Of a DNA stretch of 64,000 nt, positions 35,171 to 44,010 are shown in pieces. This stretch comes from Rhizobium rhizogenes (lineage in GTDB: Bacteria > Pseudomonadota > Alphaproteobacteria > Rhizobiales > Rhizobiaceae). The notes beneath the pieces were generated by a model. The model was not told the DNA's origin. It made no database searches and was given only the letters and a program-made list of their open reading frames with translations. The first letter of the stretch is position 1. Each line of letters opens with the position of its first letter. The position numbers and the translations under genes are program-made. Location: positions 124,001 to 188,000 of the forward strand of contig NZ_CP019702.2 in assembly GCF_002005205.3 (NCBI RefSeq). The letters run 5' to 3'.

Positions 35171-36727
35171 TTACTCCGCCGCTTCAACACGTGGGATGGG
35201 GGCAAAATCATCAGGGAAATGCCGGAGCGCGCTCATGACGGGATAGGGCGTAAAGCCGCCAAGCGCGCAAAGCGAACCGAATTTCATGGTCTCGCAGAGG
35301 TCTTCAAGGAGCGCCGTATTTTTCTCCCGCTCGATGCCGAGCGCGATCCTGTCAACCGTCTCGACGCCGCGCGTCGAGCCGATGCGACAGGGCGTACACT
35401 TGCCGCAGCTTTCAACGGCGCAGAATTCCAGCGCGAACCGGGCCTGATGCAGCATATCGGCGGTATCATCGAAAACCACGATTCCGGCATGTCCGATAAG
35501 GCCGCCAGCCGCCGTAAAGGCTTCATAGTCGAAGATCGTGTCGAACAGCGAAACCGGGAAATAAGCGCCGAGCGGACCGCCCACCTGCACCGCCTTGACG
35601 GGACGGCCGGTGATCGTGCCGCCACCGATATCATTGACCAGCTGCCCGAGCGGCAGGCCGAAGGCGGTCTCGTAAAGTCCGCCATGCCGGATGTTTCCGG
35701 CAAGCTGGATGGGGATCGTGCCATGCGAACGGCCAACGCCGAAATCGCGGTAGAAAGCGGCACCCAGATCCATGATGACCGGAATGGACGCCAGCGAAAT
35801 CACATTGTTGACGACGGTGGGTTTTCCGAACAGGCCCTGCAGGGCGGGTAGCGGCGGCTTGGCACGCACGGTGCCGCGCTTGCCTTCCAGACTGTTGAGA
35901 AGCGATGTTTCCTCGCCGCAGACATAGGCGCCGGCACCCATGCGCACTTCGAGATCAAAGGCCCGCCCGGAACCGAGGACGGAGGCGCCGATGATGCCTT
36001 CACGCCGGGCGATTTCGATCGCCTGCTCCATGACCTTGATCGCATGCGGATATTCCGAGCGCGTATAGATGAAGCCCTTCGTCGCACCAACGGCAAGGCC
36101 GGCAATGGCCATGCCTTCGATCAGCACGAAGGGATCGCCTTCCATGATCATGCGGTCAGCGAAGGTGCCGCTATCGCCCTCGTCCGCATTGCAGACGATA
36201 TATTTCTGGTCGGCCACGGCGTCGGCAACGGTCTTCCATTTGATGCCCGTGGGGAAACCCGCGCCGCCGCGTCCGCGCAGGCCGCTTTCAGTCACCTGCG
36301 CAACGATGTCGAGCGGCGCCATGGCGACGGCTTTTTCGAGGCCTTTCATGCCCTGATAGGTGCGGTAATCCTCAAGCGACAATGGATCAGTGACGCCGCA
36401 GCGCGCAAATGTCAGACGCGTCTGGCTTTTCAGGAACGGGATGTCCTTGGTCGGCCCGAGACAGAGACGATGCTCGCCGCCAGTCAGAAAATCCGCATCG
36501 AAAAGCGAGGCAACGTCGCCGGCATTCACCGGCCCGTAGGCGATGCGGCCGTGGTCGGTGCGCACTTCGACCAGTACTTCGAGCCAGAGCATCCCGCGCG
36601 AACCGTTGCGGACAATATGCACATCAAGATTACGGCTGGCCGCCTCCCGGGCAATGGCGTCGGCCACGCGGTTTGCGCCAACGGCAAGTGCGGCGGAATC
36701 GCCGGGAACAAAAACGGTGACACTCAT
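35171..36727 (-). CDS. fdsB: NAD-dependent formate dehydrogenase, diaphorase subunit beta
   Basis: NuoF-like subunit, 518 residues, that passes electrons from fdsA to NAD+. An N-terminal thioredoxin-like part (about 1-100) resembles NuoE-type domains. The NuoF core has the FMN site GLRGRGGAGFPTGIKW, the NADH site NADEGDSGTFADR and the [4Fe-4S] ligands in ESCGKCTPCRIGSTRG. Its start overlaps fdsG by 4 bases, so the two are translationally coupled. Confidence 0.94.
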   Translation of the reverse strand: MSVTVFVPGDSAALAVGANRVADAIAREAASRNLDVHIVRNGSRGMLWLEVLVEVRTDHGRIAYGPVNAGDVASLFDADFLTGGEHRLCLGPTKDIPFLKSQTRLTFARCGVTDPLSLEDYRTYQGMKGLEKAVAMAPLDIVAQVTESGLRGRGGAGFPTGIKWKTVADAVADQKYIVCNADEGDSGTFADRMIMEGDPFVLIEGMAIAGLAVGATKGFIYTRSEYPHAIKVMEQAIEIARREGIIGASVLGSGRAFDLEVRMGAGAYVCGEETSLLNSLEGKRGTVRAKPPLPALQGLFGKPTVVNNVISLASIPVIMDLGAAFYRDFGVGRSHGTIPIQLAGNIRHGGLYETAFGLPLGQLVNDIGGGTITGRPVKAVQVGGPLGAYFPVSLFDTIFDYEAFTAAGGLIGHAGIVVFDDTADMLHQARFALEFCAVESCGKCTPCRIGSTRGVETVDRIALGIEREKNTALLEDLCETMKFGSLCALGGFTPYPVMSALRHFPDDFAPIPRVEAAE

Positions 36728-37203
36728 CGGCGCGCCTCCGTCAGAATGTCGCCAAGACAGTCTTCGTCAAGGCGGGCATGGACTTCGCCGTCCAGCATCA
36801 GGGCCGGCGCCTGCGCACAAAGCCCGAGACAGAAAACCGGTTCCAGCGTGACGGAGCCGTCAGCGGCGGTTTCATGCCAGTCAAGGCCGAGCCGGGACTT
36901 GATGGTATCCGCCAGAGGCTCGCCACCCATCGACTGGCAAGCCTCGGCGCGACAGAGCTTCAAGACATGTCGGCCGGAAGGATGATCACGAAAATCGGGA
37001 TAGAAGGTTACGACACCATGCACCTCGGCCCGCGACACGTTCAGTGCGGAGGCGATGATCTGCTTGGCGCTTTCGGGAATGTAGCCGAATTCTTCCTGAA
37101 CCGCGTGCAGGATGGGCAGCATTGGCCCTTCGAGGTGAATAAAGTCGTCAATGACCGCGGAAACACGGGCCGCCTCATCTGCGGCAACCGCCTGGATATT
37201 CAT
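36724..37203 (-). CDS. fdsG: NAD-dependent formate dehydrogenase, subunit gamma
   Basis: NuoE-like [2Fe-2S] subunit, 159 residues from ATG 37203 (MNIQAVAADEAARV). The cluster ligands are in CRAEACQSMGG and VFCLGLCAQAP, a thioredoxin-like ferredoxin pattern. HVVTFYPDF-type text (HGVVTFYPDFRDHP) is the NuoE hallmark. GGAGGA lies upstream of the ATG; the in-frame extension to 37251 adds nothing recognisable. First structural gene of fdsGBA-D. Confidence 0.93.
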   Translation of the reverse strand: MNIQAVAADEAARVSAVIDDFIHLEGPMLPILHAVQEEFGYIPESAKQIIASALNVSRAEVHGVVTFYPDFRDHPSGRHVLKLCRAEACQSMGGEPLADTIKSRLGLDWHETAADGSVTLEPVFCLGLCAQAPALMLDGEVHARLDEDCLGDILTEARR

Positions 37204-37306
37204 AAGCCAGTCCTCCCAAACCGACAGGGGCAAGGATGGCGGGCGGGACATTTTCAGCCCTTTCGCAGCCCCTGCATTGGCGGCAAGAATGGCGAGAGCG
37301 GCAGGA

Positions 37307-38242
37307 TCAGGTCAATAAGGTGTTTCCGTCGCTCGATAGGAATTTCCTATCAAAAACCAGCTCCGAAGCGCGCTGCCGCGCCTCGTGAAGAAGCGCTGAA
37401 ACCAGTGGCGTATGCGGTTCGCGGTAAGTCGCAATCAAGCCCACGAGATGCTCGGCATCGGGCTCGATGATCGGGATCATTTTTATCTGTTTTGGAAAGC
37501 CGAATGATTCCGCTATGTTACGCGGCATTATTGAAGCCCATTGTCCGGTTCGAATATGGGAAAAAAGCACGATCATCGAATTGGATTCGAGTGTTGGCTT
37601 CACCTCCACACCCGCTTCCGCCATGTGTTTGTTGATGATACGGCGGTTCTGCATGTCCGAAGTCAATAGGCATAGCCTAAGACCGGCAACCTGCCTCCAG
37701 GTAACGCTTTCCTGATCGGCCAAAGGTGTTCCGGCCGCTGCAATCAGGTGATATCGCTCCGAATAAAGCGGCACCGTCGTCACCCGCCCCAGCGGCTCAT
37801 TGTCGAGATAGGTGATTCCCGCGTCGATCTCGAGATTCTCTATCTGCCCCAGCACCTGAAGCGAGGTGCGTGACGTTACCGAAAAGGTCACGGCGGGATG
37901 GCGGGCCTGAAACGGCTCCGTCAATCGCGGCACCATGGCAAGCGCGGTGGGAATGACCGCAAGGCGGATATGGCCGGCCAGACCCTTGCGGGCGGCGCGC
38001 ATTTCCTCACGCATGGTGCGCGTATCGGCAACGATGCGGCGCGCCCATTCCAGAACACGCTGGCCCTCCGGCGTCAGCCCCTGATAACGGGCGGCGCGCA
38101 CCACCAGAACGACACCCAGCTGATCCTCCAGTTGCCGGATCGCTGCCGAGAGGCTGGGCTGCGAAATGCCGCATTCCTCCGCGGCCCGCCCAAAATGCTC
38201 CGCGCGCGCCAATGCGATGAAAAATTCCAGCTTGTCGATCAT
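37307..38242 (-). CDS. LysR-family regulator of the formate dehydrogenase operon
   Basis: DNA-binding activator or repressor, 311 residues. The N-terminal helix-turn-helix is EFFIALARAEHFGRAAEECGISQPSLSAAIRQLEDQLGVVLV. The C-terminal effector domain runs from about residue 90 (GHIRLAVIPTALAMVPRLTEPF). GGGGAGGAC precedes ATG 38242. It lies directly upstream of fdsG on the same strand, 103 bases away, an unusual co-directional arrangement that would allow read-through as well as control of a promoter in the gap. Formate or a formate-generating substrate is the likely effector; that is inferred. Confidence 0.9.
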   Translation of the reverse strand: MIDKLEFFIALARAEHFGRAAEECGISQPSLSAAIRQLEDQLGVVLVVRAARYQGLTPEGQRVLEWARRIVADTRTMREEMRAARKGLAGHIRLAVIPTALAMVPRLTEPFQARHPAVTFSVTSRTSLQVLGQIENLEIDAGITYLDNEPLGRVTTVPLYSERYHLIAAAGTPLADQESVTWRQVAGLRLCLLTSDMQNRRIINKHMAEAGVEVKPTLESNSMIVLFSHIRTGQWASIMPRNIAESFGFPKQIKMIPIIEPDAEHLVGLIATYREPHTPLVSALLHEARQRASELVFDRKFLSSDGNTLLT

Positions 38243-38350
38243 GCGTCCTCCCCGCAGCGCGCGACCCTTGCGAAGGCGACGCGCGGGAGAACACTAAAGC
38301 GAGGAGCGCAAGCCCGCAAATGGCTGCGGCCGTTTTCCCAGAAATCAGGC

Positions 38351-39067
38351 TTAGGCGACGAGTTCTATTCCCTTGATACGCGGATAATCATAGGCATTGA
38401 CCTTCGAAGTGCTGTAACCTGCCCCCACCAGCGCCTCTGCCAGTTTCACCGCCGCCGTAACCCCATCGATAACAGGCACGCCGGTTGCCTCGCGCAGCCT
38501 GTCGCACAGAGCCGACATGCCGGCGCATCCAAGGATGATCGCTTCCGCCGCGTCCTCCTTCTTGGCCGCTTCGATCTCGCGGATCAGCATCAGTTCGGCG
38601 GCGAGAGGGTCTTCTTCGAGACCAAGCACCGGCAGATTGATGGCACGAACCCGGCGGCAATGCCGCTCCGCCCCATAGTTGCCGACAAGGTCCTCGATGA
38701 TGGGGATCGAACGCGGCAGGGTGGTGATGATGGAAAATCGGCGGCTGATCGTCATGGCCACCTGCACGGCGGCCTGGCAGATGCCGATGACCGGCCCGCG
38801 CGCGACTTCGCGGGCAGCATGCAGTCCCGGATCGTCAAAGCAGGCGATGACATAGGCGTTAACGCCCAGCTGTTCACCCTTGCGGATTTCCTGCAGCAGT
38901 CCCGGAACGGCCAGCGCCTCATCCGCTCCACCTTCGATACTGACGGGCGTATCGAGGGGATTTGCAGCGGAAATCTTGGTATCCGTGTGTTTGACACGCA
39001 AGGCACTGTCGAGCGCCTGCGCCGTCATCGAGGCCGTAGAGTTCGGGTTGATCAGGCGAATATGCAT
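38351..39067 (-). CDS. hyuA: Hydantoin/aspartate racemase family protein
   Basis: Cofactor-free two-cysteine racemase, 238 residues from ATG 39067 (MHIRLINPNSTASMT). Both catalytic cysteines are present, Cys76 (YVIACFDDPGLHAARE) and Cys181 (AIILGCAGMSALC), at exactly the positions used in described hydantoin racemases; two such racemases are known from A. tumefaciens. It should interconvert enantiomers of a 5-substituted hydantoin or related compound. No hydantoinase (cyclic amide hydrolase of the hyuH type) or carbamoylase lies beside it, so the in vivo substrate may be another N-heterocycle. 22 bases downstream of the flavin reductase gene, and both are probably under the GntR regulator at 39850. 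Confidence 0.86.
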   Translation of the reverse strand: MHIRLINPNSTASMTAQALDSALRVKHTDTKISAANPLDTPVSIEGGADEALAVPGLLQEIRKGEQLGVNAYVIACFDDPGLHAAREVARGPVIGICQAAVQVAMTISRRFSIITTLPRSIPIIEDLVGNYGAERHCRRVRAINLPVLGLEEDPLAAELMLIREIEAAKKEDAAEAIILGCAGMSALCDRLREATGVPVIDGVTAAVKLAEALVGAGYSTSKVNAYDYPRIKGIELVA

Positions 39068-39089
39068 CGGGGTAAGCCTTTCAGGACCT

Positions 39090-39719
39090 TCACGCGCCAT
39101 CTGGCTTGATGAAGTCGGTAATCGCTGGCGCCTTGAGGACGAACTGGCGGTCCGAAGTAATGTAATTGTCGGCGTGAAGACGTGCGATCGGCTGGTAGCG
39201 GTCCGGATCGACATAACGCCCCTCTTCATCGAGGCAATCCTTGTGCACATGCATATGCACGACCTCACCCAGAACCAGCGTGCGGCGCGGATAATCGATC
39301 AGGCGCTCCACCCGGCACTCGAAGGCGCAGGGTGATTCCGCCGCAAAGCTTGCATCGATCTTGTTGCAGGGGGTCGCGGTCAGCCGCGCCATGGAAAGTT
39401 CATCCACCTCGCTGTCGAAGCCGAGGCCGCAGACGAGCATCTGTTCCGACAGGGCCATGTCGACCATGTTGATGACGAATTCGCCGGTGCGGCGAATATT
39501 GACCATCGTGTCCTTCTCCTCGCCCGTCACCCGCGGCTGGATACCGAGGACGACGATCGGCGGATCATGGGAGAAAACGTTGAAAAAGCTCATCGGCGCC
39601 GCATTGTTGTGGCCGGCAGCCGAACGCGTCATGACGAGCGCTATCGGCCGGGGACCGATAAAGTTCGTCAGCAGACGGTAACGGCTCTGCGGCTCGAGCG
39701 TGGTGAAGTCGAATTCCAT
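39090..39719 (-). CDS. Flavin reductase-like FMN-binding domain protein
   Basis: Split-barrel FMN protein, 209 residues from ATG 39719 (MEFDFTTLEPQSRYRLLTNF). Recognised by the N-terminal GPRPIALVMTRSAAGHNNAAPMSFF segment, SHDPPIVVLGIQPR, DTMVNIRRTGEFVINMV and LVLGEVVHMHVHKDCL. Members of this group either supply FMNH2 to a two-component monooxygenase or carry a reductase activity of their own. No monooxygenase gene is in the window. AGGGCAG lies upstream. The gene starts 38 bases below two operator-like sites and runs opposite the GntR gene. Confidence 0.86.
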   Translation of the reverse strand: MEFDFTTLEPQSRYRLLTNFIGPRPIALVMTRSAAGHNNAAPMSFFNVFSHDPPIVVLGIQPRVTGEEKDTMVNIRRTGEFVINMVDMALSEQMLVCGLGFDSEVDELSMARLTATPCNKIDASFAAESPCAFECRVERLIDYPRRTLVLGEVVHMHVHKDCLDEEGRYVDPDRYQPIARLHADNYITSDRQFVLKAPAITDFIKPDGA

Positions 39720-39735
39720 GACAACTGCCCTGTTT

Positions 39736-39769
39736 ATAGTACACAATATTATTTCAGATTGTTGACAAT
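39736..39769. promoter_or_regulatory. Pair of operator-like palindromes between flavin reductase and GntR genes
   Basis: ATTGTTGACAAT lies at 39758-39769, with a degenerate copy ATAGTACACAAT at 39736-39747 (9 of 12 match). The half-sites ATTGT/ACAAT fit the TNGTNNNACNA-type sequences described for FadR-family regulators. Exact or near copies occur at 47262-47273 and 49047-49070. This region is the divergent promoter of the GntR gene and the flavin reductase/hyuA operon. Confidence 0.65.
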
Positions 39770-39849
39770 TTTGCAACCAAAACTCTGTTGAAACGGTTGA
39801 CTTTTTCCACCGCATCACGCTTCTCTACCCACAATGGAGAGCGAAACCG

Positions 39850-40527
39850 ATGACCGAACAGAACGGCCAGTCCACGCAGCAAATTGTCGAGAAAGTCTGG
39901 CTGTCGATCGCTGAACGACGGCTTCGCCCGGGCGTGCAGCTGAAGGAAGAACAGCTCGCCACGATTTTCGGTGTCAGCCGTGCGCGCATCCGCCAGGCGC
40001 TTTCCGTGCTGGAGCGAGACGGTCTCGTCACCATCGTTCCCAATCGCGGCGCCTTCGTTTCCAAACCCTCGGTCGAAGAGGCGAGAGACGTGTTCTTCGT
40101 TCGCCGCACGGTAGAACAATGTGTTGTTGAGCGGCTGTGCAAATCCACCACCAAGGCCGCTTTGAAGCGGCTTCGCGACCACGTCGAAAAGGAGCGCGTG
40201 GCCAACGCTCACAACATCACCACCGACATCATCAAGCTTTCCGGCGGCTTCCACCTGCTGCTTGCGGAAACGGTCGGTTCCGATTTCCTGTTCACCACCA
40301 TGCGCGACCTCATTTCGCGTTCCTCCCTCATCACTGCCGTTTACCGCAACACGGACCGCTTTAACTGCGGGCCCGACGAACATGCAGAAATTGTCGACGC
40401 GATCGCCAATAACGACCCGGCGAGGGCCACGCATCTGATGACCCATCACCTCGAACATGTGGAAGCGGAACTCGACCTCAGCGAAATCCGCGACCTTTCC
40501 CATGATCTGCGGGCGGCACTCGCCTGA
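39850..40527 (+). CDS. GntR-family regulator (FCD) of the N-heterocycle module
   Basis: DNA-binding regulator, 225 residues. The winged helix carries VWLSIAERRLRPGVQLKEEQLATIFGVSRARIRQALSVLERDGLVTIVPNRGAFVSKPS. The FCD domain spans about 85-215 with EEARDVFFVRRTVEQCVV, a helical bundle, LSGGFHLLLAETVG and DEHAEIVDAIANNDPARATHLMTHHLEHVEAEL. It sits alone on the plus strand between two minus-strand operons. Related palindromes in front of itself, the permease genes and the SBP/amidohydrolase pair point to it as the local regulator. Confidence 0.88.
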   Translation: MTEQNGQSTQQIVEKVWLSIAERRLRPGVQLKEEQLATIFGVSRARIRQALSVLERDGLVTIVPNRGAFVSKPSVEEARDVFFVRRTVEQCVVERLCKSTTKAALKRLRDHVEKERVANAHNITTDIIKLSGGFHLLLAETVGSDFLFTTMRDLISRSSLITAVYRNTDRFNCGPDEHAEIVDAIANNDPARATHLMTHHLEHVEAELDLSEIRDLSHDLRAALA

Positions 40528-40536
40528 CCTTGCGGC

Positions 40537-41544
40537 TCAGGCGCGCTCCCGTTCCTGCGTCAACACCTCTTCATCCTCCACCAGATGACATGCAACGCGT
40601 GTGCCGCCGGCAAGCGTGCGCACCTGCGGCACCTCCGCCGAACAGCGCGCCGTTGCAAGCGGGCAGCGCGGATGGAAGGTGCAGCCCGAGGGCGGCCTGA
40701 GCGGGCTTGGGACTTCGCCTGCCACCAGCTCCCGGTCGCGGCGCGGGGCCTCGATATTGGGAATGGTCTGCAGCAGGAGCTGCGTATAGGGGTGACGCGG
40801 GCGGGCGAACAGCTCCTCCGTATCGCCCTCCTCCACGATGCGGCCGAGATACATCACAGCGATACGGTCCGACATGTGGCGAACCACGCTCATATCATGG
40901 CTGATGAACAGATAAGTCAGCCCCAACTCGTCCTGCAGCCGCCGCATCAGGTTCAGCACCTGCGCCTGCACCGATACATCAAGCGCAGATGTCGGTTCGT
41001 CACAGACCAGAAACTCCGGCTCGCTGGCCAGGGCGCGGGCAATCGAAATACGCTGGCGCTGGCCGCCGGAAAATTCATGCGGGAATTTCTCGCCGTCGGA
41101 GGCAGAGAGGCCGACCGTTCGCAGCAGCTCCTCCACCCGCTCCATCGTCTCTGCCCGGGTGGCGCGCAGTTTCAGCTCGCGGATTGGCTCTGCGATGATG
41201 TTCTTCACCCGCCAGCGCGGATTGAGCGAGGCATAGGGATCCTGAAAGATCATCTGCGCTGAAAGCGGTGCGTCCTTCCGCCCTTTGGCAAAGCGAAAGT
41301 CACCGGCGCTTGCGCGGAACAGCCCCGTCACCAGCCGCGCGACGGTGGACTTGCCGCAGCCGCTTTCGCCGACAATGCTGAGACAGCCGCCGGCTGGCAC
41401 CGTAAAATCGATGTCGTTGACGGCCTGCACGAATTGACGGGGCTTGCGCTCGATGACGCGGTTGAGCCACGGGGCGGAAACATCGAAGGTCTTGGTCAAA
41501 CCCTTCACCGTCAGTGCGGGTGTTTTTGTCACCGGGGCTTTCAT
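40537..41544 (-). CDS. Oligopeptide-type ABC ATPase (DppF-like)
   Basis: ATPase subunit, 335 residues. Walker [10 protein letters not shown], signature FSGGQRQRI, Walker B FLVCDEPTSALD, and the switch region FISHDMSVVRHMSD. The C-terminal extension has the Cys-rich piece CTFHPRCPLATARCS found in DppF/OppF proteins, in some cases binding [4Fe-4S]. It overlaps the partner DppD-like gene by 4 bases (ATGA) and is the last gene of the operon. It pairs with the next ATPase to drive the permeases at 45209-47143. Confidence 0.92.
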   Translation of the reverse strand: MKAPVTKTPALTVKGLTKTFDVSAPWLNRVIERKPRQFVQAVNDIDFTVPAGGCLSIVGESGCGKSTVARLVTGLFRASAGDFRFAKGRKDAPLSAQMIFQDPYASLNPRWRVKNIIAEPIRELKLRATRAETMERVEELLRTVGLSASDGEKFPHEFSGGQRQRISIARALASEPEFLVCDEPTSALDVSVQAQVLNLMRRLQDELGLTYLFISHDMSVVRHMSDRIAVMYLGRIVEEGDTEELFARPRHPYTQLLLQTIPNIEAPRRDRELVAGEVPSPLRPPSGCTFHPRCPLATARCSAEVPQVRTLAGGTRVACHLVEDEEVLTQERERA

Positions 41545-42524
41545 GCTGTTCCTCCTGCATTCATCCAGCAGGCGCTTGCGCTGTTGCCCTGCGTTTCCAG
41601 TTCCGGGCGCTCACGAAGACAACGAGGGCCGGCAAAGCCACAGCGCGGATTGAAGGCGCAGCCCGGCGGGATCGCATCAAGACGCGGCATCGCCCCGTCG
41701 ATCTGGTTGAGCCGCTCCACCCGCGCGCCAAGCGAAGGGATGGAGGCCATCAGGCCCTGCGTATAGGGATGTTTCGGCGCATGCAGAACCTGCTCGACCG
41801 GCCCGACCTCGATGAGCCTGCCGGCATAAAGCACGGCAACGCGATCGGCGGCTTCGGCGATGACGCCCATATCATGCGTGACCAGCATGACGGCCGTCTG
41901 CTTCTCCTTGCACAGCCTGCGCAGCAGCGAGATGATCTGCGCCTGGATCGACACGTCAAGCGCCGTGGTCGGCTCGTCGGCAATGATGAGCTTTGGCGAG
42001 GCCGCCAGCGCCAACGCGATGACGACACGCTGGCGCATGCCGCCGGAGAACTGATGCGGATAATGATCGACGCGGTCTTCGGGAGACGGAATGCCGACAT
42101 CTTTCAGGAGTTGAACCGCCCGCCCCCGCGCCTCCTTTTTAGAGAGCGGCAGATGCTGGCGGATCGTTTCGACCAGCTGCGCGCCAACCGTAAAGAGCGG
42201 GTTGAGCGAGGTGAGCGGATCCTGAAAGATCGCACCGATCTCGCGGCCGCGAATGCTCTCCATCGCCCTGTCGTCCAACTTGTCGATACGCCGCGACCCG
42301 AGCCAGATCTCACCTTCGGCGATGCGGCCGGGTTTTTCCAGCAAGCCCTGTATCGCAAGTCCGGTCATGGATTTTCCGGCACCGGATTCGCCGACAACAC
42401 CGAGGATTTCGCCGGGGCGGATCGACAGGCTGACATCCGAAAGGGCGGTCACCGTGCCTCTGCGGCCCGGAAACTCGACTTTCAGATTGCGAACGTCGAT
42501 AACCGACTGGTTCATGTTATCCAT
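41541..42524 (-). CDS. Oligopeptide-type ABC ATPase (DppD-like)
   Basis: ATPase subunit, 327 residues. Walker A GESGAGKSM, signature FSGGMRQRV, Walker [13 protein letters not shown]. The C-terminal Cys-rich block reads CAFNPRCGFAGPRC. ATG 42524 has GGAGGTGG upstream and lies 8 bases inside the end of the amidohydrolase gene, so the enzymes and ATPases are co-transcribed. Confidence 0.92.
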   Translation of the reverse strand: MDNMNQSVIDVRNLKVEFPGRRGTVTALSDVSLSIRPGEILGVVGESGAGKSMTGLAIQGLLEKPGRIAEGEIWLGSRRIDKLDDRAMESIRGREIGAIFQDPLTSLNPLFTVGAQLVETIRQHLPLSKKEARGRAVQLLKDVGIPSPEDRVDHYPHQFSGGMRQRVVIALALAASPKLIIADEPTTALDVSIQAQIISLLRRLCKEKQTAVMLVTHDMGVIAEAADRVAVLYAGRLIEVGPVEQVLHAPKHPYTQGLMASIPSLGARVERLNQIDGAMPRLDAIPPGCAFNPRCGFAGPRCLRERPELETQGNSASACWMNAGGTA

Positions 42525-44010
42525 TGGCGTCCACCTCCACCGGGTAGCTCGGGGGGAAAATTTCCGAAACGGGCGGGTTGGCCCAGCTTCGTTCGGGATA
42601 TTTCGCGATCAGCCCGTCGAACTGCGCCTGCGCCTGAACGCGGGCTTGCTCCATGTCGATATTCGCGACCTGCCTTGAGCGCATCGACAGGCGGCCATCA
42701 ACGAAGACCGCGCGTGTGATCTTGCCCGAACCACCGGTAACGATGGTCGTGATGGGATCGACGCTCGGCGCCATGACGGTATCATTGAGATCGAAGACCG
42801 CGATATCGGCGCGGGCACCCTTTGAGAGATGTCCGAGATCGGCACGGCCCAGTGCCCTTGCGCCACCGATCGTGGCGGCGTCGAACAGATCGGCCGAACG
42901 GACCCTGTCGGGCACGCCGTCGCTGATGCGGCAGGTGATAAGCCCGACCAGAAGGTTCATCAGCATGTCGGCCGGTGCCGTGTCCGTGCCCATCGCAATG
43001 TTGATGCCACGCTGCCGGCACGACGAAAACGACGACAGCTTGCTGCCGCCTCTGGCCGACACCAGCGGACAGTGGACGATGGAAACGCCATTTTCAGCGT
43101 AGAGCGCCAGATCCTCATCCGTCGCATTGGTGGCGTGCGGCGCGACAAGGCGGTCGCTGAGGAGACCGGCCTTGGCCAGCCACACGGGCGCCGTGGAGCC
43201 ATGAAGGCTGCGGACGGTATCGACCTCCATCGTGCCCTGCGCCATGTGCAGACGGAACTTGCATCCAAGATCACGAGCGGCCGCATCGGTTCTTTGCAAC
43301 AGGGCGAGCGTCGATGTCTCGACCCGATCCGGCGCGAGCATGCCGCGCACGAGATCACCATGCCGTCCGCTCTGTCTTTCGATGAAGGACACCGCATCCT
43401 TCAGCCCCTGAAAGCCGCGCTCTTCGTCAAAGACAGGTACCATGCGCCCCGGCTCTTCCAGCACCATGCCGCCGGAGCGGTATGCGGGGCTGAGATAGAC
43501 GCGCAGGCCGAGTGCGCCGGCAGCATCGGCCGCCGCCTCGAATTCGGCAACGGTTTCGCCCCATTCCCGGTAGAACAGGGAAGCGATGGGCGCTGCCGTG
43601 GTGATGCCGTTGAGAAGCAGCTGGCCGAAAGCGAAACGCTTCTGGAAGGCCAGTTCCTCCTCGGAATACATCTCGTAAGGACCGGCCTCGACATAAGATC
43701 GCGGCCAGACCCGGCCCTTGGCCCAGCCGGGGTAGTGATCGATCCCCAGGATCGTCGTATCGAGATCGGAAAGCGCGTCGAGATCGATCAGGCCGGGGCT
43801 GATGAGGGCGTTGCCGAAATCGACGCGACGGGCGACCTCGCCGGGAAAACCGTGCCCGACGAAAAGAATCTCACCATTCTCAAAGACCACCTCGCCGTTT
43901 TTCAAGAGCCGGTGTGATCCGTCCCTGTGTCCGACAACCCAGCTTGCGGTAAGCAGCGTGCGGCCCGACGGACGTTCGCCAAGCGCGAGAGATTGCAAAG
44001 CGGCGCTCAT
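42517..44010 (-). CDS. Amidohydrolase-like protein with altered HxH metal motif
   Basis: TIM-barrel amidohydrolase-fold protein, 497 residues from ATG 44010 (GTG 44013 also possible). The expected first metal motif after the conserved PGLID turn is missing: it reads SPGLIDLDALSDLD where relatives have PGLIDAHTH. Later ligands are present, namely His in RLHMAQG, His in APHATNATDED and Asp in MGTDTAPADM. That pattern suggests a reduced or changed metal site rather than decay, since the rest of the fold is intact. Closest in style to ATZ/TRZ-like chlorohydrolases and deaminases. It overlaps the cytosine deaminase-like gene by 1 base (TGATG). Catalytic or regulatory role unknown. Confidence 0.82.
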   Translation of the reverse strand: MSAALQSLALGERPSGRTLLTASWVVGHRDGSHRLLKNGEVVFENGEILFVGHGFPGEVARRVDFGNALISPGLIDLDALSDLDTTILGIDHYPGWAKGRVWPRSYVEAGPYEMYSEEELAFQKRFAFGQLLLNGITTAAPIASLFYREWGETVAEFEAAADAAGALGLRVYLSPAYRSGGMVLEEPGRMVPVFDEERGFQGLKDAVSFIERQSGRHGDLVRGMLAPDRVETSTLALLQRTDAAARDLGCKFRLHMAQGTMEVDTVRSLHGSTAPVWLAKAGLLSDRLVAPHATNATDEDLALYAENGVSIVHCPLVSARGGSKLSSFSSCRQRGINIAMGTDTAPADMLMNLLVGLITCRISDGVPDRVRSADLFDAATIGGARALGRADLGHLSKGARADIAVFDLNDTVMAPSVDPITTIVTGGSGKITRAVFVDGRLSMRSRQVANIDMEQARVQAQAQFDGLIAKYPERSWANPPVSEIFPPSYPVEVDANG

